This document shows, piece after piece, positions 9,701 to 16,663 of a stretch of DNA of 39,449 nt (within the stretch, counting starts at the first letter, position 1; each line of letters begins with the position of its first letter). This DNA comes from a virus: the IMG/VR virus record IMGVR_UViG_3300042352_000132, positions 1 through 39,449 of that record; one strand, given 5' to 3'. A model generated the notes under the pieces. The model made no database searches. It was not told the DNA's origin and saw only the letters and a list, made by a program, of their open reading frames with translations. A program made the position numbers and the translations under genes.

Positions 9701-9997
9701 ATGGCACATTTTGCACAACTAGAAAACAACACAGTTATCAGAGTCATCGTCATCGGAAACGACGACATCATGGATGCCAACGGCAACGAATCCGAAGCCA
9801 TAGGTCAAGCGTTCTGCCAACAGTTCGGTGAAGGAACCTATGTTCAAACCTCATACAACGGCACCTTCCGTAAAAATTACGCAGGTATAGGGTTCACCTA
9901 CGACTCACAAAGGGATGCCTTCATACCACCCAAGCCTCCAATTGATGTAGACTTTAACGAAGAAACCTGCCGATGGATACCAAAGGAAAACCCATGA
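9701..9997 (+). CDS. Conserved small phage protein, 98 aa
   Basis: The product (MAHFAQLENNTVIRVIVIGN, then AFCQQFGEG, VQTSYNGTFRKNYAGIGFTY) belongs to a family commonly encoded downstream of fibre genes in marine and freshwater phages, with the conserved core TSYNG-FRK-YAGIG-TYD. Its function has not been established to my knowledge; a virion or fibre-associated role is plausible from its position. Stop overlaps the holin-like gene ATG (ATGA). Confidence 0.8.
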   Translation: MAHFAQLENNTVIRVIVIGNDDIMDANGNESEAIGQAFCQQFGEGTYVQTSYNGTFRKNYAGIGFTYDSQRDAFIPPKPPIDVDFNEETCRWIPKENP

Positions 9998-10221
9998 TAA
10001 AAGTACAAACACTCATCCTCCGAATCTTTGGGGTATTCGGCTCATCCGCACTCGCAGCCGTAGCAGGTGGCGCAATCTTCGGAGTTGAACTCTGGAAATC
10101 AGCAGCCATCGCAGGTGTTGTAGCCGCAGGTAAGGTCACTGAATCATTGCTTCGTGCATGGTCTGAAGACGGCACCCTCACTAAAGAAGAAGTTGCAGCA
10201 GCCTTCGGCAAAAAGGGGTAG
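9994..10221 (+). CDS. Holin-like membrane protein
   Basis: A 75-residue protein, starting at the ATGA overlap with an AAGGAAAA ribosome binding site; an alternative ATG 21 bases upstream is less likely. It has one long or two short hydrophobic segments (VFGSSALAAVAGGAIFGV and KSAAIAGVVAAGKV) followed by a charged cytoplasmic-type tail (TKEEVAAAFGKKG). This plan fits small actinophage holins, which time lysis by making membrane lesions. The M15 endolysin gene lies 1.2 kb downstream, which supports the assignment. Confidence 0.6.
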   Translation: MIKVQTLILRIFGVFGSSALAAVAGGAIFGVELWKSAAIAGVVAAGKVTESLLRAWSEDGTLTKEEVAAAFGKKG

Positions 10222-11224
10222 CCGTTACGCCCTCGTAGGGGTTGTACTTTCCATTCTGTTTCTATCGTCTAGCGTTAGCGCAGAAAATCCAATCATCACT
10301 GGTATTACTGATTACTGGTTTGAATACACCGAGCCAACACAGTTTGAAGCACGGACATACATGGTTGACGGGTTTAACTCTGACCCTCAACTGTGGCTAT
10401 ACGACGAACAAGGTGTTCAGTTAGCAACTAACGACGACCATCTTGGTTTGCAGTCGTACATATCTTTAGAGGTGCAGCCTGGTCGGTATCGTTTACGGGC
10501 TGGTACTTGCTGTTATCAGGCTGATGTGTGGCGTAGTAGCCCTGGCTGGAATGAACGGTACGAGTTGAGTTTCAATGGGCAACCAGCGAACACCACATCT
10601 ACTACTGAGGAGCCGACGACCACTACATCTACTAGCACAACAACTAGTACAACTACAACGACCAGTACAACAACAACATCAACAACGCTGCCACCAACCA
10701 CGACAAGTACATCTACCACCACCACAACAGAAACGCCCACAACAACCACAGTGTTGCCAACAACCACCACATCTACTGTTCCCATTCCTCAAACAACTGT
10801 GCCTCCATCAACCGTGCCAACCACGACAACATCAACGCTGGCACCCACAACAACAAGTACATCTACTACCTCCACGACTACACCACCAATCGTAGTGCCT
10901 CCTATCGTAAGTCCTGAAGAAGCAGTGGCTTTAGCCACCGACCCTGAAGCGTTGGCTACCATCACCGCAGAGGAAGCAACCCAAGTCTTTGATGCTCTAG
11001 TGCTAGATGATTTGTCTGATACCGAGTTAGTGCAGTTGGTATCGGCAGTTCAATCCGCACCCGTGTCTGTCAGAAAAAGTTTTGAATCATCAGTCAATGT
11101 TTTCGGAGGGGCAGTAGACACCTATGTCCCTATTGGTTCAACGGTACCTGTCAGTACCCGCCGTGCCCTCATCGCCATCACAATCATGACATCCCTCATG
11201 GTTATCCCAACTAAACGAAAGTGA
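10154..11224 (+). CDS. Secreted, Thr-stalk, membrane-anchored surface protein
   Basis: The 356-residue frame holds a signal peptide (hydrophobic YALVGVVLSILFLSSSVSA ending near residue 43), a beta-rich domain at 45-145 resembling bacterial pre-peptidase C-terminal (PPC) domains (FEARTYMVDGFNSDPQLWLY, GRYRLRAGTC), a Thr/Ser/Pro stalk of about 100 residues, a helical acidic domain at about 250-330, and a C-terminal membrane segment ending IPTKRK. It therefore looks like a type I cell-surface protein. The true start is uncertain: 10154 overlaps the holin-like gene by 68 bases, and TTG at 10193 would still keep the signal peptide. Function unknown. Confidence 0.75.
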   Translation: MHGLKTAPSLKKKLQQPSAKRGSRYALVGVVLSILFLSSSVSAENPIITGITDYWFEYTEPTQFEARTYMVDGFNSDPQLWLYDEQGVQLATNDDHLGLQSYISLEVQPGRYRLRAGTCCYQADVWRSSPGWNERYELSFNGQPANTTSTTEEPTTTTSTSTTTSTTTTTSTTTTSTTLPPTTTSTSTTTTTETPTTTTVLPTTTTSTVPIPQTTVPPSTVPTTTTSTLAPTTTSTSTTSTTTPPIVVPPIVSPEEAVALATDPEALATITAEEATQVFDALVLDDLSDTELVQLVSAVQSAPVSVRKSFESSVNVFGGAVDTYVPIGSTVPVSTRRALIAITIMTSLMVIPTKRK

Positions 11225-11237
11225 TAAAGTACAACCT
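11222..11237 (+). promoter_or_regulatory. Extended -10 promoter for leaderless gene at 11238
   Basis: TGATAAAGT (TG, one base, then TAAAGT at 11225-11230) ends 7 bases before the ATG at 11238, and there is no Shine-Dalgarno sequence. A transcript starting about 7 nt after the hexamer would begin at the ATG. Confidence 0.45.
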
Positions 11238-11411
11238 ATGCGTAAATATCTAGGAGCCATCATCAGCCTGTCACTATGGTTGACAAGCACTGGACTTATG
11301 CTTATCACCCTGTCTGGCGACACGCTAGACAAGGCTTTATACATTAGCGCAGTTGCTTTCGCTATTAACATCCTTGCCATCGCTGCTGGTATCGGGATAG
11401 AAGAAGAATAA
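11238..11411 (+). CDS. Small two-span membrane protein, 57 aa (lysis region)
   Basis: The product has two hydrophobic segments, about residues 4-26 and 35-53, joined by a short SGDTLDK turn, and ends IEEE. It lies between the stalk protein and the endolysin, so it could be a second holin or antiholin. No Shine-Dalgarno is present; the gene appears to be leaderless. The size is too small for family recognition. Confidence 0.6.
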   Translation: MRKYLGAIISLSLWLTSTGLMLITLSGDTLDKALYISAVAFAINILAIAAGIGIEEE

Positions 11412-11413
11412 AA

Positions 11414-11983
11414 ATGTCAAAGACACTGCCATATAAAAAGTTAGTAGTACCAGCAGGTTTGAAAGGTCAAATCAATGGTCGCCTTGACAAGAACCTCCTT
11501 GTCCGTGTCAAAACTGGTGGCAAAATGTATAAAGAAGCAGCCGAAGCGTTCAACAAAATGTATGACGCAGCAATGGCAGCAGGTGTGCATCTCCGCAACA
11601 TCGGTGACTACCGTTCCTATGACGGACAGTTCGCCATGTTCATGGACCGCTATGAAGTAGCCAAGCCTAACGACCCTCGCCTCGGCAAGCCGAAGACAGT
11701 CACCCGCAAGTTTGACAACAAGACATGGATTCTTAAGAAAGGTAAAGCACCTTCGGCTGCACCAGACCCAACAGGTAAGTCGGGTTCCAATCACGGCTGG
11801 GGTCTTGCTATTGACCTGGCAACGGAAGGCAAGGGTGGCAACATTGTCGGCTTGGCATCCGATAAGAAAGGCTTTAAGTGGATGTGTGAGAACGCACCCA
11901 CCTTCGGGTTCTACCTTCAAGGGGACAACATCAAGTCGCCAGAGTTTGAACACTGGCATTGGCAGTGGTGTGACGGGAAATGA
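11414..11983 (+). CDS. M15 peptidase endolysin (VanY-like)
   Basis: A 189-residue enzyme with the M15B zinc peptidase signature: SNHGWGLAID at 125-134 (ligands His127 and Asp134) and EHWHWQW at 179-185 (catalytic Glu179, ligand His182). This family hydrolyses D-Ala-containing cross-bridges or stems in peptidoglycan, which is the usual job of such an enzyme in a phage lysis cassette. There is no signal peptide, so release through a holin is expected. It lies 2 bases after a small membrane protein and overlaps the next gene by ATGA. Confidence 0.88.
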   Translation: MSKTLPYKKLVVPAGLKGQINGRLDKNLLVRVKTGGKMYKEAAEAFNKMYDAAMAAGVHLRNIGDYRSYDGQFAMFMDRYEVAKPNDPRLGKPKTVTRKFDNKTWILKKGKAPSAAPDPTGKSGSNHGWGLAIDLATEGKGGNIVGLASDKKGFKWMCENAPTFGFYLQGDNIKSPEFEHWHWQWCDGK

Positions 11984-12210
11984 CGGTAGTCAGTGTTCTT
12001 GCTTCAATTGCTGGGTCTATTGTTTCTATCGGTGTTATCTATCGTGGTGTTGTTAGACCTCTTTTTCGCTGGGGACAACGACTAGATAACGCAATCACTA
12101 CTGTTGAAATGAACATGAAAAACAATGGTGGTTCTTCTTTGCGTGACGCAGTAGACAGAATTGAAAATCGTATTACAAAACTTGAGGACTATGTAACGAA
12201 GCCTTGGTAG
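11980..12210 (+). CDS. DUF2746-like membrane protein
   Basis: A 76-residue protein with one N-terminal membrane segment (VVSVLASIAGSIVSIGVIY), a basic stretch (RPLFRWGQ), and a C-terminal helix containing NNGGSSLRDAVDRIENRITKLE. The NGGSS-RD-VDR motif is characteristic of DUF2746, found beside lysis genes of actinophages. The role is not established; it may take part in lysis or envelope disruption. Start overlaps the endolysin stop (ATGA). Confidence 0.72.
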   Translation: MTVVSVLASIAGSIVSIGVIYRGVVRPLFRWGQRLDNAITTVEMNMKNNGGSSLRDAVDRIENRITKLEDYVTKPW

Positions 12211-12229
12211 TGATAGAGTCTTAAGTCCT
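12211..12229 (+). promoter_or_regulatory. Extended -10 promoter with GTCTTAAGTC box
   Basis: TGATAGAGT at 12211-12219 is the same extended -10 sequence used by three leftward promoters in this genome. It overlaps a GTCTTAAGTC palindrome (12218-12227), and the ATG follows 10 bases after the hexamer with no Shine-Dalgarno. Confidence 0.5.
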
Positions 12230-12364
12230 ATGACTAACGAAGCAATTGAAACACTCCTGTATTTCCTATCTAAAATCCATGTGCAACCAGCACAACAAGA
12301 CCAGTTCTTCTGGGCTGTAACACAGTTAGAATCCTTGCGTAGCAAGCAAACCCAAGCAGCCTAA
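12230..12364 (+). CDS. Small helical protein, 44 aa
   Basis: The product reads MTNEAIETLLYFLSKIHV, then QPAQQDQFFWAVTQLESLRS. It is probably one helical hairpin, with no motif I recognise. It has its own promoter-like sequence and lacks a Shine-Dalgarno, suggesting leaderless translation. The gene begins the block of nucleic-acid genes after the lysis region. Confidence 0.6.
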   Translation: MTNEAIETLLYFLSKIHVQPAQQDQFFWAVTQLESLRSKQTQAA

Positions 12365-12372
12365 ACCTCTAG

Positions 12373-12384
12373 TATTATTGAGGC
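12373..12384 (+). promoter_or_regulatory. -10 element for leaderless gene at 12385
   Basis: TATTAT at 12373-12378 is followed by exactly 6 bases and then ATG, the spacing expected when the transcript starts on the A of the start codon. There is no TG extension and no recognisable -35. Confidence 0.4.
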
Positions 12385-12510
12385 ATGGCAAATACCCGTG
12401 ACCTTTTTATGTGCCCGCAATGCGGAGAGATGTGGCTGTCAAAGACGGGACGGTACTGTGTTGAGTGCCGAGTGGAAGGGGAACCTCTTGATGACCCAAC
12501 AGACGATTGA
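12385..12510 (+). CDS. Zinc-ribbon protein, 41 aa
   Basis: The product has CPQC and CVEC (Cys10, Cys13, Cys25, Cys28), a minimal zinc ribbon. Such tiny proteins may bind DNA, RNA or a protein partner; the target is unknown. Its end overlaps the next gene by 20 bases in another frame, which suggests coupled translation. Confidence 0.65.
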   Translation: MANTRDLFMCPQCGEMWLSKTGRYCVECRVEGEPLDDPTDD

Positions 12511-12772
12511 GTTCCCACCGCAAGAATACCCAGTGGCTCTTATCTACTGGGCTGATGCTTGTGGTGGTGATGCAGGATGGCTAACACTTGACGATGTAGA
12601 AGACGACGGTGAAGTGTTAGTCCAGTCGGTAGGCTTTCTTGTGCCTGTTGGTGATGCTGGTTCTAAAGAAAACCATGTGACTTTACTGCAAAGTATTCAC
12701 GATGGCGAGGGTATTAACTTGTTTTATATCCCTGTTGCAATGGTCAGGAAAATTGTTTTACTAAACGCTTGA
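12491..12772 (+). CDS. Unknown 93-aa phage protein
   Basis: Start chosen at 12491 because GGAAGGGG lies 9 bases upstream; a longer frame from 12398 would overlap the zinc-ribbon gene without a ribosome site. The product is a beta-rich acidic protein (ALIYWADACGGDAGWLTLDD, VQSVGFLVPVGDAGSKENHV, FYIPVAMVRKIVLL). Similar small proteins occur in many phages, but I know no function for them. Confidence 0.7.
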   Translation: MTQQTIEFPPQEYPVALIYWADACGGDAGWLTLDDVEDDGEVLVQSVGFLVPVGDAGSKENHVTLLQSIHDGEGINLFYIPVAMVRKIVLLNA

Positions 12773-12835
12773 CATTGACACACCCCACCTGTACTCTGTG
12801 ACGCAACAACTGTTACACAGAGAAGGGGAAGTTAA
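12769..12835 (+). promoter_or_regulatory. Promoter and inverted repeat upstream of recombination operon
   Basis: TTGACA (12769-12774), a 17-base spacer and TACTCT (12792-12797) form a strong sigma70-type promoter; a second TTGACA lies at 12775-12780. CTCTGTG (12794-12800) and CACAGAG (12816-12822) form a perfect 7-bp inverted repeat covering the expected start site, so it may be an operator or a leader hairpin. The ribosome site is AGAAGGGGAAG before the ATG at 12836. Confidence 0.75.
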
Positions 12836-13786
12836 ATGACTTTCAACCGTTACCGTATCCACAAAGAACCACACGGTTCACAAGCATGGCTGAATCAGCG
12901 TTACATGGACGAGCAAGGCAACCGCCGTATCTCAGCCAGTGCAGCAGCCGCTATCTATGGCTTGCATCCTTTCGTAAAGAAAGACCACTATGCAGCCGAA
13001 CAACTATCAGGTGTTGCACCTAGCCCTATCACCCCCAATGCAGCGATGGAGACAGGCAACCGCCTTGAAGACACCATCATCCAGTGGGCTGGCGACAGAC
13101 TCGGTGTTGATTTTGAAACACCTAAGGAACTGTTCTGTTACGACACAGATAAAGGTTGCCATCTTATCTCTACCCTTGACGGGTGGAACGAGGAGACACG
13201 CCACATCCTTGAGGTCAAGACCACAAGCCGTGAGTATTCAGGTACTCTCCCTGACTATTGGCGCATCCAAGGTATCACGCAATACATTTGTGCTGATGCC
13301 AAGCGTGTGACTTGGGCTGTGTTTGACAACACCTTGCGTCTTACACTGGTTGAGCAGGTCATCACTGAAGAAGAAGTTGCTGAACACATTGAAGCAGTGA
13401 CCGAGTGGTTGAACAGTGTTGAGTTAGGCATGACACCATCGGGTGTTCGGTGGTCTTATGAAACTATTCAGACTAGGTATCAGCGTCCTGTGTCTCGCAC
13501 TGTTGAGTTGCCTAGTGAAACTGCTGACTTAATACAGAGGTTGCGTCATGTGCGCAGTGAACTTGCATCGTACAAGCAGATGGAAGATGAATTAAAAGCA
13601 GAGGTTTGCGAGTTGCTAGGTGAAGCAGACACCGCTATATTGAATGGTGTCACGGTTGCGACATGGAAGGGACAGAAGCGGGAGTCATTTGATTCTAAAG
13701 CACTGCGCCTTGCCCATCCCGACCTTGCCAAGCAATACATAAAAGAAGTACACACCCGTACATTTCTCTTGAAGGGAGAAAAATAA
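12836..13786 (+). CDS. YqaJ/lambda-exonuclease-type recombinase nuclease
   Basis: A 316-residue protein with the YqaJ order of PD-(D/E)XK motifs: ISASAAAAIYGLHPF (32-46), GNRLED (74-79), STLDG (112-116, Asp115), LEVKTT (125-130, Glu126 and Lys128) and W142-Q145 of the Gln motif. This family resects double-stranded DNA 5' to 3' and works with a single-strand annealing protein, here encoded next (TAATG overlap). The C-terminal 120 residues are helical and charged. It heads the operon transcribed from the promoter at 12769. Confidence 0.88.
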   Translation: MTFNRYRIHKEPHGSQAWLNQRYMDEQGNRRISASAAAAIYGLHPFVKKDHYAAEQLSGVAPSPITPNAAMETGNRLEDTIIQWAGDRLGVDFETPKELFCYDTDKGCHLISTLDGWNEETRHILEVKTTSREYSGTLPDYWRIQGITQYICADAKRVTWAVFDNTLRLTLVEQVITEEEVAEHIEAVTEWLNSVELGMTPSGVRWSYETIQTRYQRPVSRTVELPSETADLIQRLRHVRSELASYKQMEDELKAEVCELLGEADTAILNGVTVATWKGQKRESFDSKALRLAHPDLAKQYIKEVHTRTFLLKGEK

Positions 13787-14448
13787 TGGAAAAGAAAACA
13801 ATCGGACTTGATGAAGTCCTCACTAAATACGGGGTACCTGACCCTAAAATTATTGGCAAGTTACCCAAGGGCGGTCAGCAGTTGTCCTTTGTCGGGCATG
13901 CCGATGTGACAAAAATGCTTCTGGAAGTGGATAGCGCATGGACATGGGAGCCAACAGCGTTTGACTCTGATGGTCTACCTGCCTACCGTGTAGAGAACGG
14001 CATGGCACACATGGCTGGATGGATGACAGTGCATGGCGTGCGCCGTCTTGGTATCGGTTCATGCCTACCCAACAAGCCCGATTTGCTCAAGGAACTTATC
14101 AGCGACCTAATTAGAAACTGCGGAATGCGGTATGGATTTTGTCTCAGTTTATGGACTAAGCAGGAATGGGAAGACTTGGAACACAGCCCTGCCCCAGTCA
14201 AGGCACGCCCTACAGCCACCGCTAATGCCCCTGAGCAGGCTCCTAAGCAGGCTAAACCCAAGACCCTAACCCCACTGTCCCAACCACAGATTGACCAGTT
14301 CAACGCCGCTTGTGAAGCCAAAGGAATCAACCCGAAGGCTGTCGCTGCCAACGCAGGCATCCCCGACGGCACCCCTTGGATGGAGTCACACCTCCCAGCC
14401 CTACGGTCAGCGTTCAAAGAACTTGCATCATTCAAGGACGGCGAGTAA
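13786..14448 (+). CDS. Erf/Rad52-type single-strand annealing protein
   Basis: A 220-residue protein. Residues 25-130 carry the annealing core typical of the Erf/Rad52 superfamily (LSFVGHADVTKMLLEVDSAW, MAGWMTVHGVRRLGIGSC, IRNCGMRYGF). A Pro/Ala/Lys linker (135-165) leads to a small C-terminal domain (165-215) containing CEAKGINPKAVAANAGIPDG. It binds single strands and anneals complementary DNA, forming a Red-like pair with the upstream exonuclease. TAATG overlaps at both ends show tight coupling. Confidence 0.82.
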   Translation: MEKKTIGLDEVLTKYGVPDPKIIGKLPKGGQQLSFVGHADVTKMLLEVDSAWTWEPTAFDSDGLPAYRVENGMAHMAGWMTVHGVRRLGIGSCLPNKPDLLKELISDLIRNCGMRYGFCLSLWTKQEWEDLEHSPAPVKARPTATANAPEQAPKQAKPKTLTPLSQPQIDQFNAACEAKGINPKAVAANAGIPDGTPWMESHLPALRSAFKELASFKDGE

Positions 14449-14630
14449 TGGCTAACAAAAGAACAGTAGACCCAACCGCCAGTGAAGCATCAGCCCACAT
14501 CATCGGGTTGCGTGTCACCCCATCACAGTTAGAACAGATTGCTTTCTTATGTAAGCAACGAGAAACAAAACGGTCACAACTATTCCGTGATTTAATCCGT
14601 CAAGAACTAGAACGAGAACTTGCTAAGTAA
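14448..14630 (+). CDS. Ribbon-helix-helix DNA-binding protein
   Basis: A 60-residue protein starting at the TAATG overlap after GGACGGCGAG. It has a beta-strand (HIIGLRVTPSQ), helix (LEQIAFLCKQRE), turn (TKRSQ) and helix (LFRDLIRQELERELAK), the CopG/Arc ribbon-helix-helix layout. Such dimers bind short palindromes or tandem sites and repress transcription. It is a candidate for the regulator that recognises one of the repeated palindromes in this genome, but nothing in the sequence links it to a particular site. Confidence 0.75.
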   Translation: MANKRTVDPTASEASAHIIGLRVTPSQLEQIAFLCKQRETKRSQLFRDLIRQELERELAK

Positions 14631-14848
14631 TGTCCAGTTACGAAGAACTTCTTGACAACATGGAAGAACGAAACAAACTGTTGAGCGTTCAACTAAAGCA
14701 GACACAAGCAGAGGTACAAGAGTGGAGACGCATAGCCAATGCGTTAGCCCACTCCAGTGCACTCTCGCTAGACAAGCACACACCATTAGTGGAACATGAG
14801 CATTACCGCAAGTGGGAAAAAAAGAACAGGGCGTGGTGGGGTGTCTGA
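14630..14848 (+). CDS. Coiled-coil protein of unknown function, 72 aa
   Basis: Residues 4-45 form a predicted coiled coil (LLDNMEERNKLLSVQLKQTQ, AEVQEWRRIANAL). The C-terminus is Trp/Lys-rich (YRKWEKKNRAWWGV). Start is the ATG in the TAATG overlap. No family recognised. It lies in the recombination operon and may be an accessory or adaptor protein. Confidence 0.65.
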   Translation: MSSYEELLDNMEERNKLLSVQLKQTQAEVQEWRRIANALAHSSALSLDKHTPLVEHEHYRKWEKKNRAWWGV

Positions 14849-15146
14849 TGAACGCATACATGGACGCTCTACCTATCTTAAGTACAAATGCCGATGCACC
14901 ATATGTGTTGAAGATGCACGAGAGTACCGAAGAAACATACGACCTACTGTCTTAATGCTTGACGGTGAACCACTTATTGACAGGCTGACTCGTGACGGAC
15001 GCATCACTTCTATCAAGACCAGTGCTACCCACAAGTGGAAAACTAGAGGGCTGAGTGTTTACTTGGCAGATAGATGGGCAGTGAAACTTGGATACCACCC
15101 GTATGAAATATGGGGCAATGAATTTTACAGAGGATGTAATGAGTAA
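14841..15146 (+). CDS. CxC zinc-motif protein of actinophage type
   Basis: I use GTG at 14841, which overlaps the previous stop; an ATG at 14796 would extend far into that gene. The product begins RIHGRSTYLKYKCRCTICVE (Cys17, Cys19, Cys22) followed by AREYRR, a pattern frequent in actinophage proteins of the form HG--STY---CRC--C--A--EY. The C-terminal part (LSVYLADRWAVKLGYHPYEI) looks like a helix-turn-helix. A DNA-binding role is likely; the target is unknown. Confidence 0.68.
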   Translation: MSDERIHGRSTYLKYKCRCTICVEDAREYRRNIRPTVLMLDGEPLIDRLTRDGRITSIKTSATHKWKTRGLSVYLADRWAVKLGYHPYEIWGNEFYRGCNE

Positions 15147-15474
15147 AGCAAAACAAAAAGGAACATCGGCTGAAACTGCCGTAGTGAACTGGCTTAAGAC
15201 AGAAGGCTGGCTATACGCAGAGAGGCGTGCACTTCAAGGCAATCTTGACAAGGGTGACATCAACATGGGTGCACCTGTGGTCATTGAGGTTAAGAACTGC
15301 AAGACCATCACGCTCTCTGAGTGGCTAAAAGAATTGAAGGTTGAGATGGATAACGCTGGTGTCAGTGTTGGTTCGGTCATCGCAAAGAAGCGAGGAACCA
15401 CTGCTGTTGGTGATTGGTATGCAGTGATGCCTGCCTCTGTGTTCGCTGTATTACTTAAGGAAGCAGGATACTAA
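15139..15474 (+). CDS. Hjc-like Holliday junction resolvase
   Basis: A 111-residue protein starting at the ATG inside ATGAGTAA, which overlaps the previous stop; a frame from 15088 is open but unlikely. It has Glu12 (KGTSAETAVVNWLK), Asp40 (DKGDIN) and the E-V-K pair (IEVKN, Glu50 and Lys52), the catalytic set of PD-(D/E)XK resolvases of the Hjc type. It would cut branched intermediates made by the exonuclease/annealing pair, or clear replication structures before packaging. Confidence 0.8.
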   Translation: MSKAKQKGTSAETAVVNWLKTEGWLYAERRALQGNLDKGDINMGAPVVIEVKNCKTITLSEWLKELKVEMDNAGVSVGSVIAKKRGTTAVGDWYAVMPASVFAVLLKEAGY

Positions 15475-15644
15475 TGAGTGAGTACATACATCAAGACGAC
15501 GCTTACGAATGGCTCCAAGAAAAAGGTATCCAGTTCGCAGAGCAAGACTTCGCCAAGGTACAAGCCGAGCGTGACGAACTCAAACTTAAAGTGCTTGAAC
15601 TATCAACCGAAGTAGAACGCCTATCAAGAGAGTTAGCAAGATGA
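15474..15644 (+). CDS. Small coiled-coil protein, 56 aa
   Basis: Starts at a TAATG overlap and ends overlapping the next gene (ATGA). Residues 24-56 form a heptad-rich helix (FAKVQAERDELKLKVLELST, EVERLSRELAR). No family recognised. Together with the following membrane peptide it fits a pair of small, coupled genes, one soluble and one membrane-bound. Confidence 0.62.
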   Translation: MSEYIHQDDAYEWLQEKGIQFAEQDFAKVQAERDELKLKVLELSTEVERLSRELAR

Positions 15645-15727
15645 CCGATTTCTTTACACAAATAATTATGGTGGTAGCAGTATTCACCTGCGGTGTGTTA
15701 CTTGGCGAGCGTTACCGTGACTGGTGA
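15641..15727 (+). CDS. Single-span membrane microprotein, 28 aa
   Basis: The product is one hydrophobic helix (FFTQIIMVVAVFTCGVLLG) followed by ERYRDW. Start overlaps the previous stop by ATGA, a coupling repeated throughout this operon. It is very short, but its clear hydrophobic core and coupling make it a plausible gene. Function unknown. Confidence 0.5.
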   Translation: MTDFFTQIIMVVAVFTCGVLLGERYRDW

Positions 15728-15728
15728 T

Positions 15729-16145
15729 ATGTCAATCGGGGGCTATGACCCTCGGTTTGATTTCAAGACTGACTTAAGTTATGGACATCAAGGTGAACAA
15801 AACCTTATTGACTTCTTTCATGCACTCAACGATGGCACAGTAGAAGTAAAGGCTGACCGCTACCGCAACGGACGCATGGCTGTGGAAACAGAGCAACGCC
15901 CTCACGGTGGGCAGTGGAAACCTTCAGGTATAAATGTGACACAAGCAAAATGGTGGGCATACAGGTTCGCACCTGACTCCTATGTTCTTGTATCGGTAGA
16001 ACGATTAAAGAATTATTTGCGCTACAACTATGCGCTATTGAACAAGCGTGACTTTGCTTCTGGCTCTGACAATCCAGCACGAGGGTTCTTGTTGTTCCCT
16101 CCACAGGTGCAGGACTTACAGACCAGTGAGTTGTATGACTGCTAA
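15729..16145 (+). CDS. PD-(D/E)XK-like nuclease
   Basis: I start at ATG 15729, just after the preceding stop, although the frame is open upstream to 15693. The 138-residue protein has SYGHQGEQNLIDFF (17-30), VEVKADR (38-44) and AVETEQ (51-56), then GINVTQAKWWAYRF (67-80). The V-E-V-K motif with a following acidic strand and a conserved T-A-WW helix resembles small phage nucleases of the PD-(D/E)XK fold. It may assist recombination or degrade host DNA. The exact activity is not shown by the sequence. Confidence 0.62.
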   Translation: MSIGGYDPRFDFKTDLSYGHQGEQNLIDFFHALNDGTVEVKADRYRNGRMAVETEQRPHGGQWKPSGINVTQAKWWAYRFAPDSYVLVSVERLKNYLRYNYALLNKRDFASGSDNPARGFLLFPPQVQDLQTSELYDC

Positions 16146-16223
16146 ACTTATCTAATCCGTTTAACACTTAAGACAGGAGACCTATGAACCCTAACTGACC
16201 CATCACTTTACGAAAGGACAACC

Positions 16224-16619
16224 ATGCGCAAACGCATCCTCACCTCTATCATCGCCCTATCCCTACTATCAGCGTCCCCCGTACACGCCAAACAGGACAC
16301 CACAAAGACCTGCCCTAAGTACGAAACAGAACTCCGCAAGCACGGACTACCAGTGAAATACTTTTCATACATCATGTGGAGAGAGTCACGATGCAACCCC
16401 CTATCAGTATCAGGACAGAACAGCAACGGCTCCATTGACATCGGCGCACTCCAAGTGAACAGCACATGGGTGACAGTCACATCCCAAGTATGCAAACGCC
16501 CCTGGGGGCAGACAAAAAAATCCCTTCTCATCCTTGACTGCAACCTCAAGGTCGCTCGCTACCTATACAAGAACGGAGGACTGGGACATTGGAAAGCCAC
16601 ATCAGGAAAGTTCCGATAA
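16224..16619 (+). CDS. Secreted lysozyme/transglycosylase-like protein
   Basis: A 131-residue protein with a ribosome site (GAAAGGACAACC) and a signal peptide (RILTSIIALSLLSASPVHA, cleavage near residue 22). The mature part is a small lysozyme-like domain with catalytic Glu54 in IMWRESRCNP, the SIDIGALQVN motif at 70-79 and paired cysteines (30, 57, 90, 106). It should cut the glycan strand. Unlike the M15 endolysin it carries its own export signal and lies in the replication-type operon, far from the lysis genes. Confidence 0.82.
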   Translation: MRKRILTSIIALSLLSASPVHAKQDTTKTCPKYETELRKHGLPVKYFSYIMWRESRCNPLSVSGQNSNGSIDIGALQVNSTWVTVTSQVCKRPWGQTKKSLLILDCNLKVARYLYKNGGLGHWKATSGKFR

Positions 16620-16663
16620 GCCAACTGCTAAGGTAAAAGTATCACGCATAGGGGGATAAACCT

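Noticed and set aside
16184-16198. Four-codon ORF (MNPN) with a GGAG site, upstream of the secreted lysozyme gene
   Set aside because: Too short to support as a gene; could be a leader peptide, but nothing else indicates attenuation.
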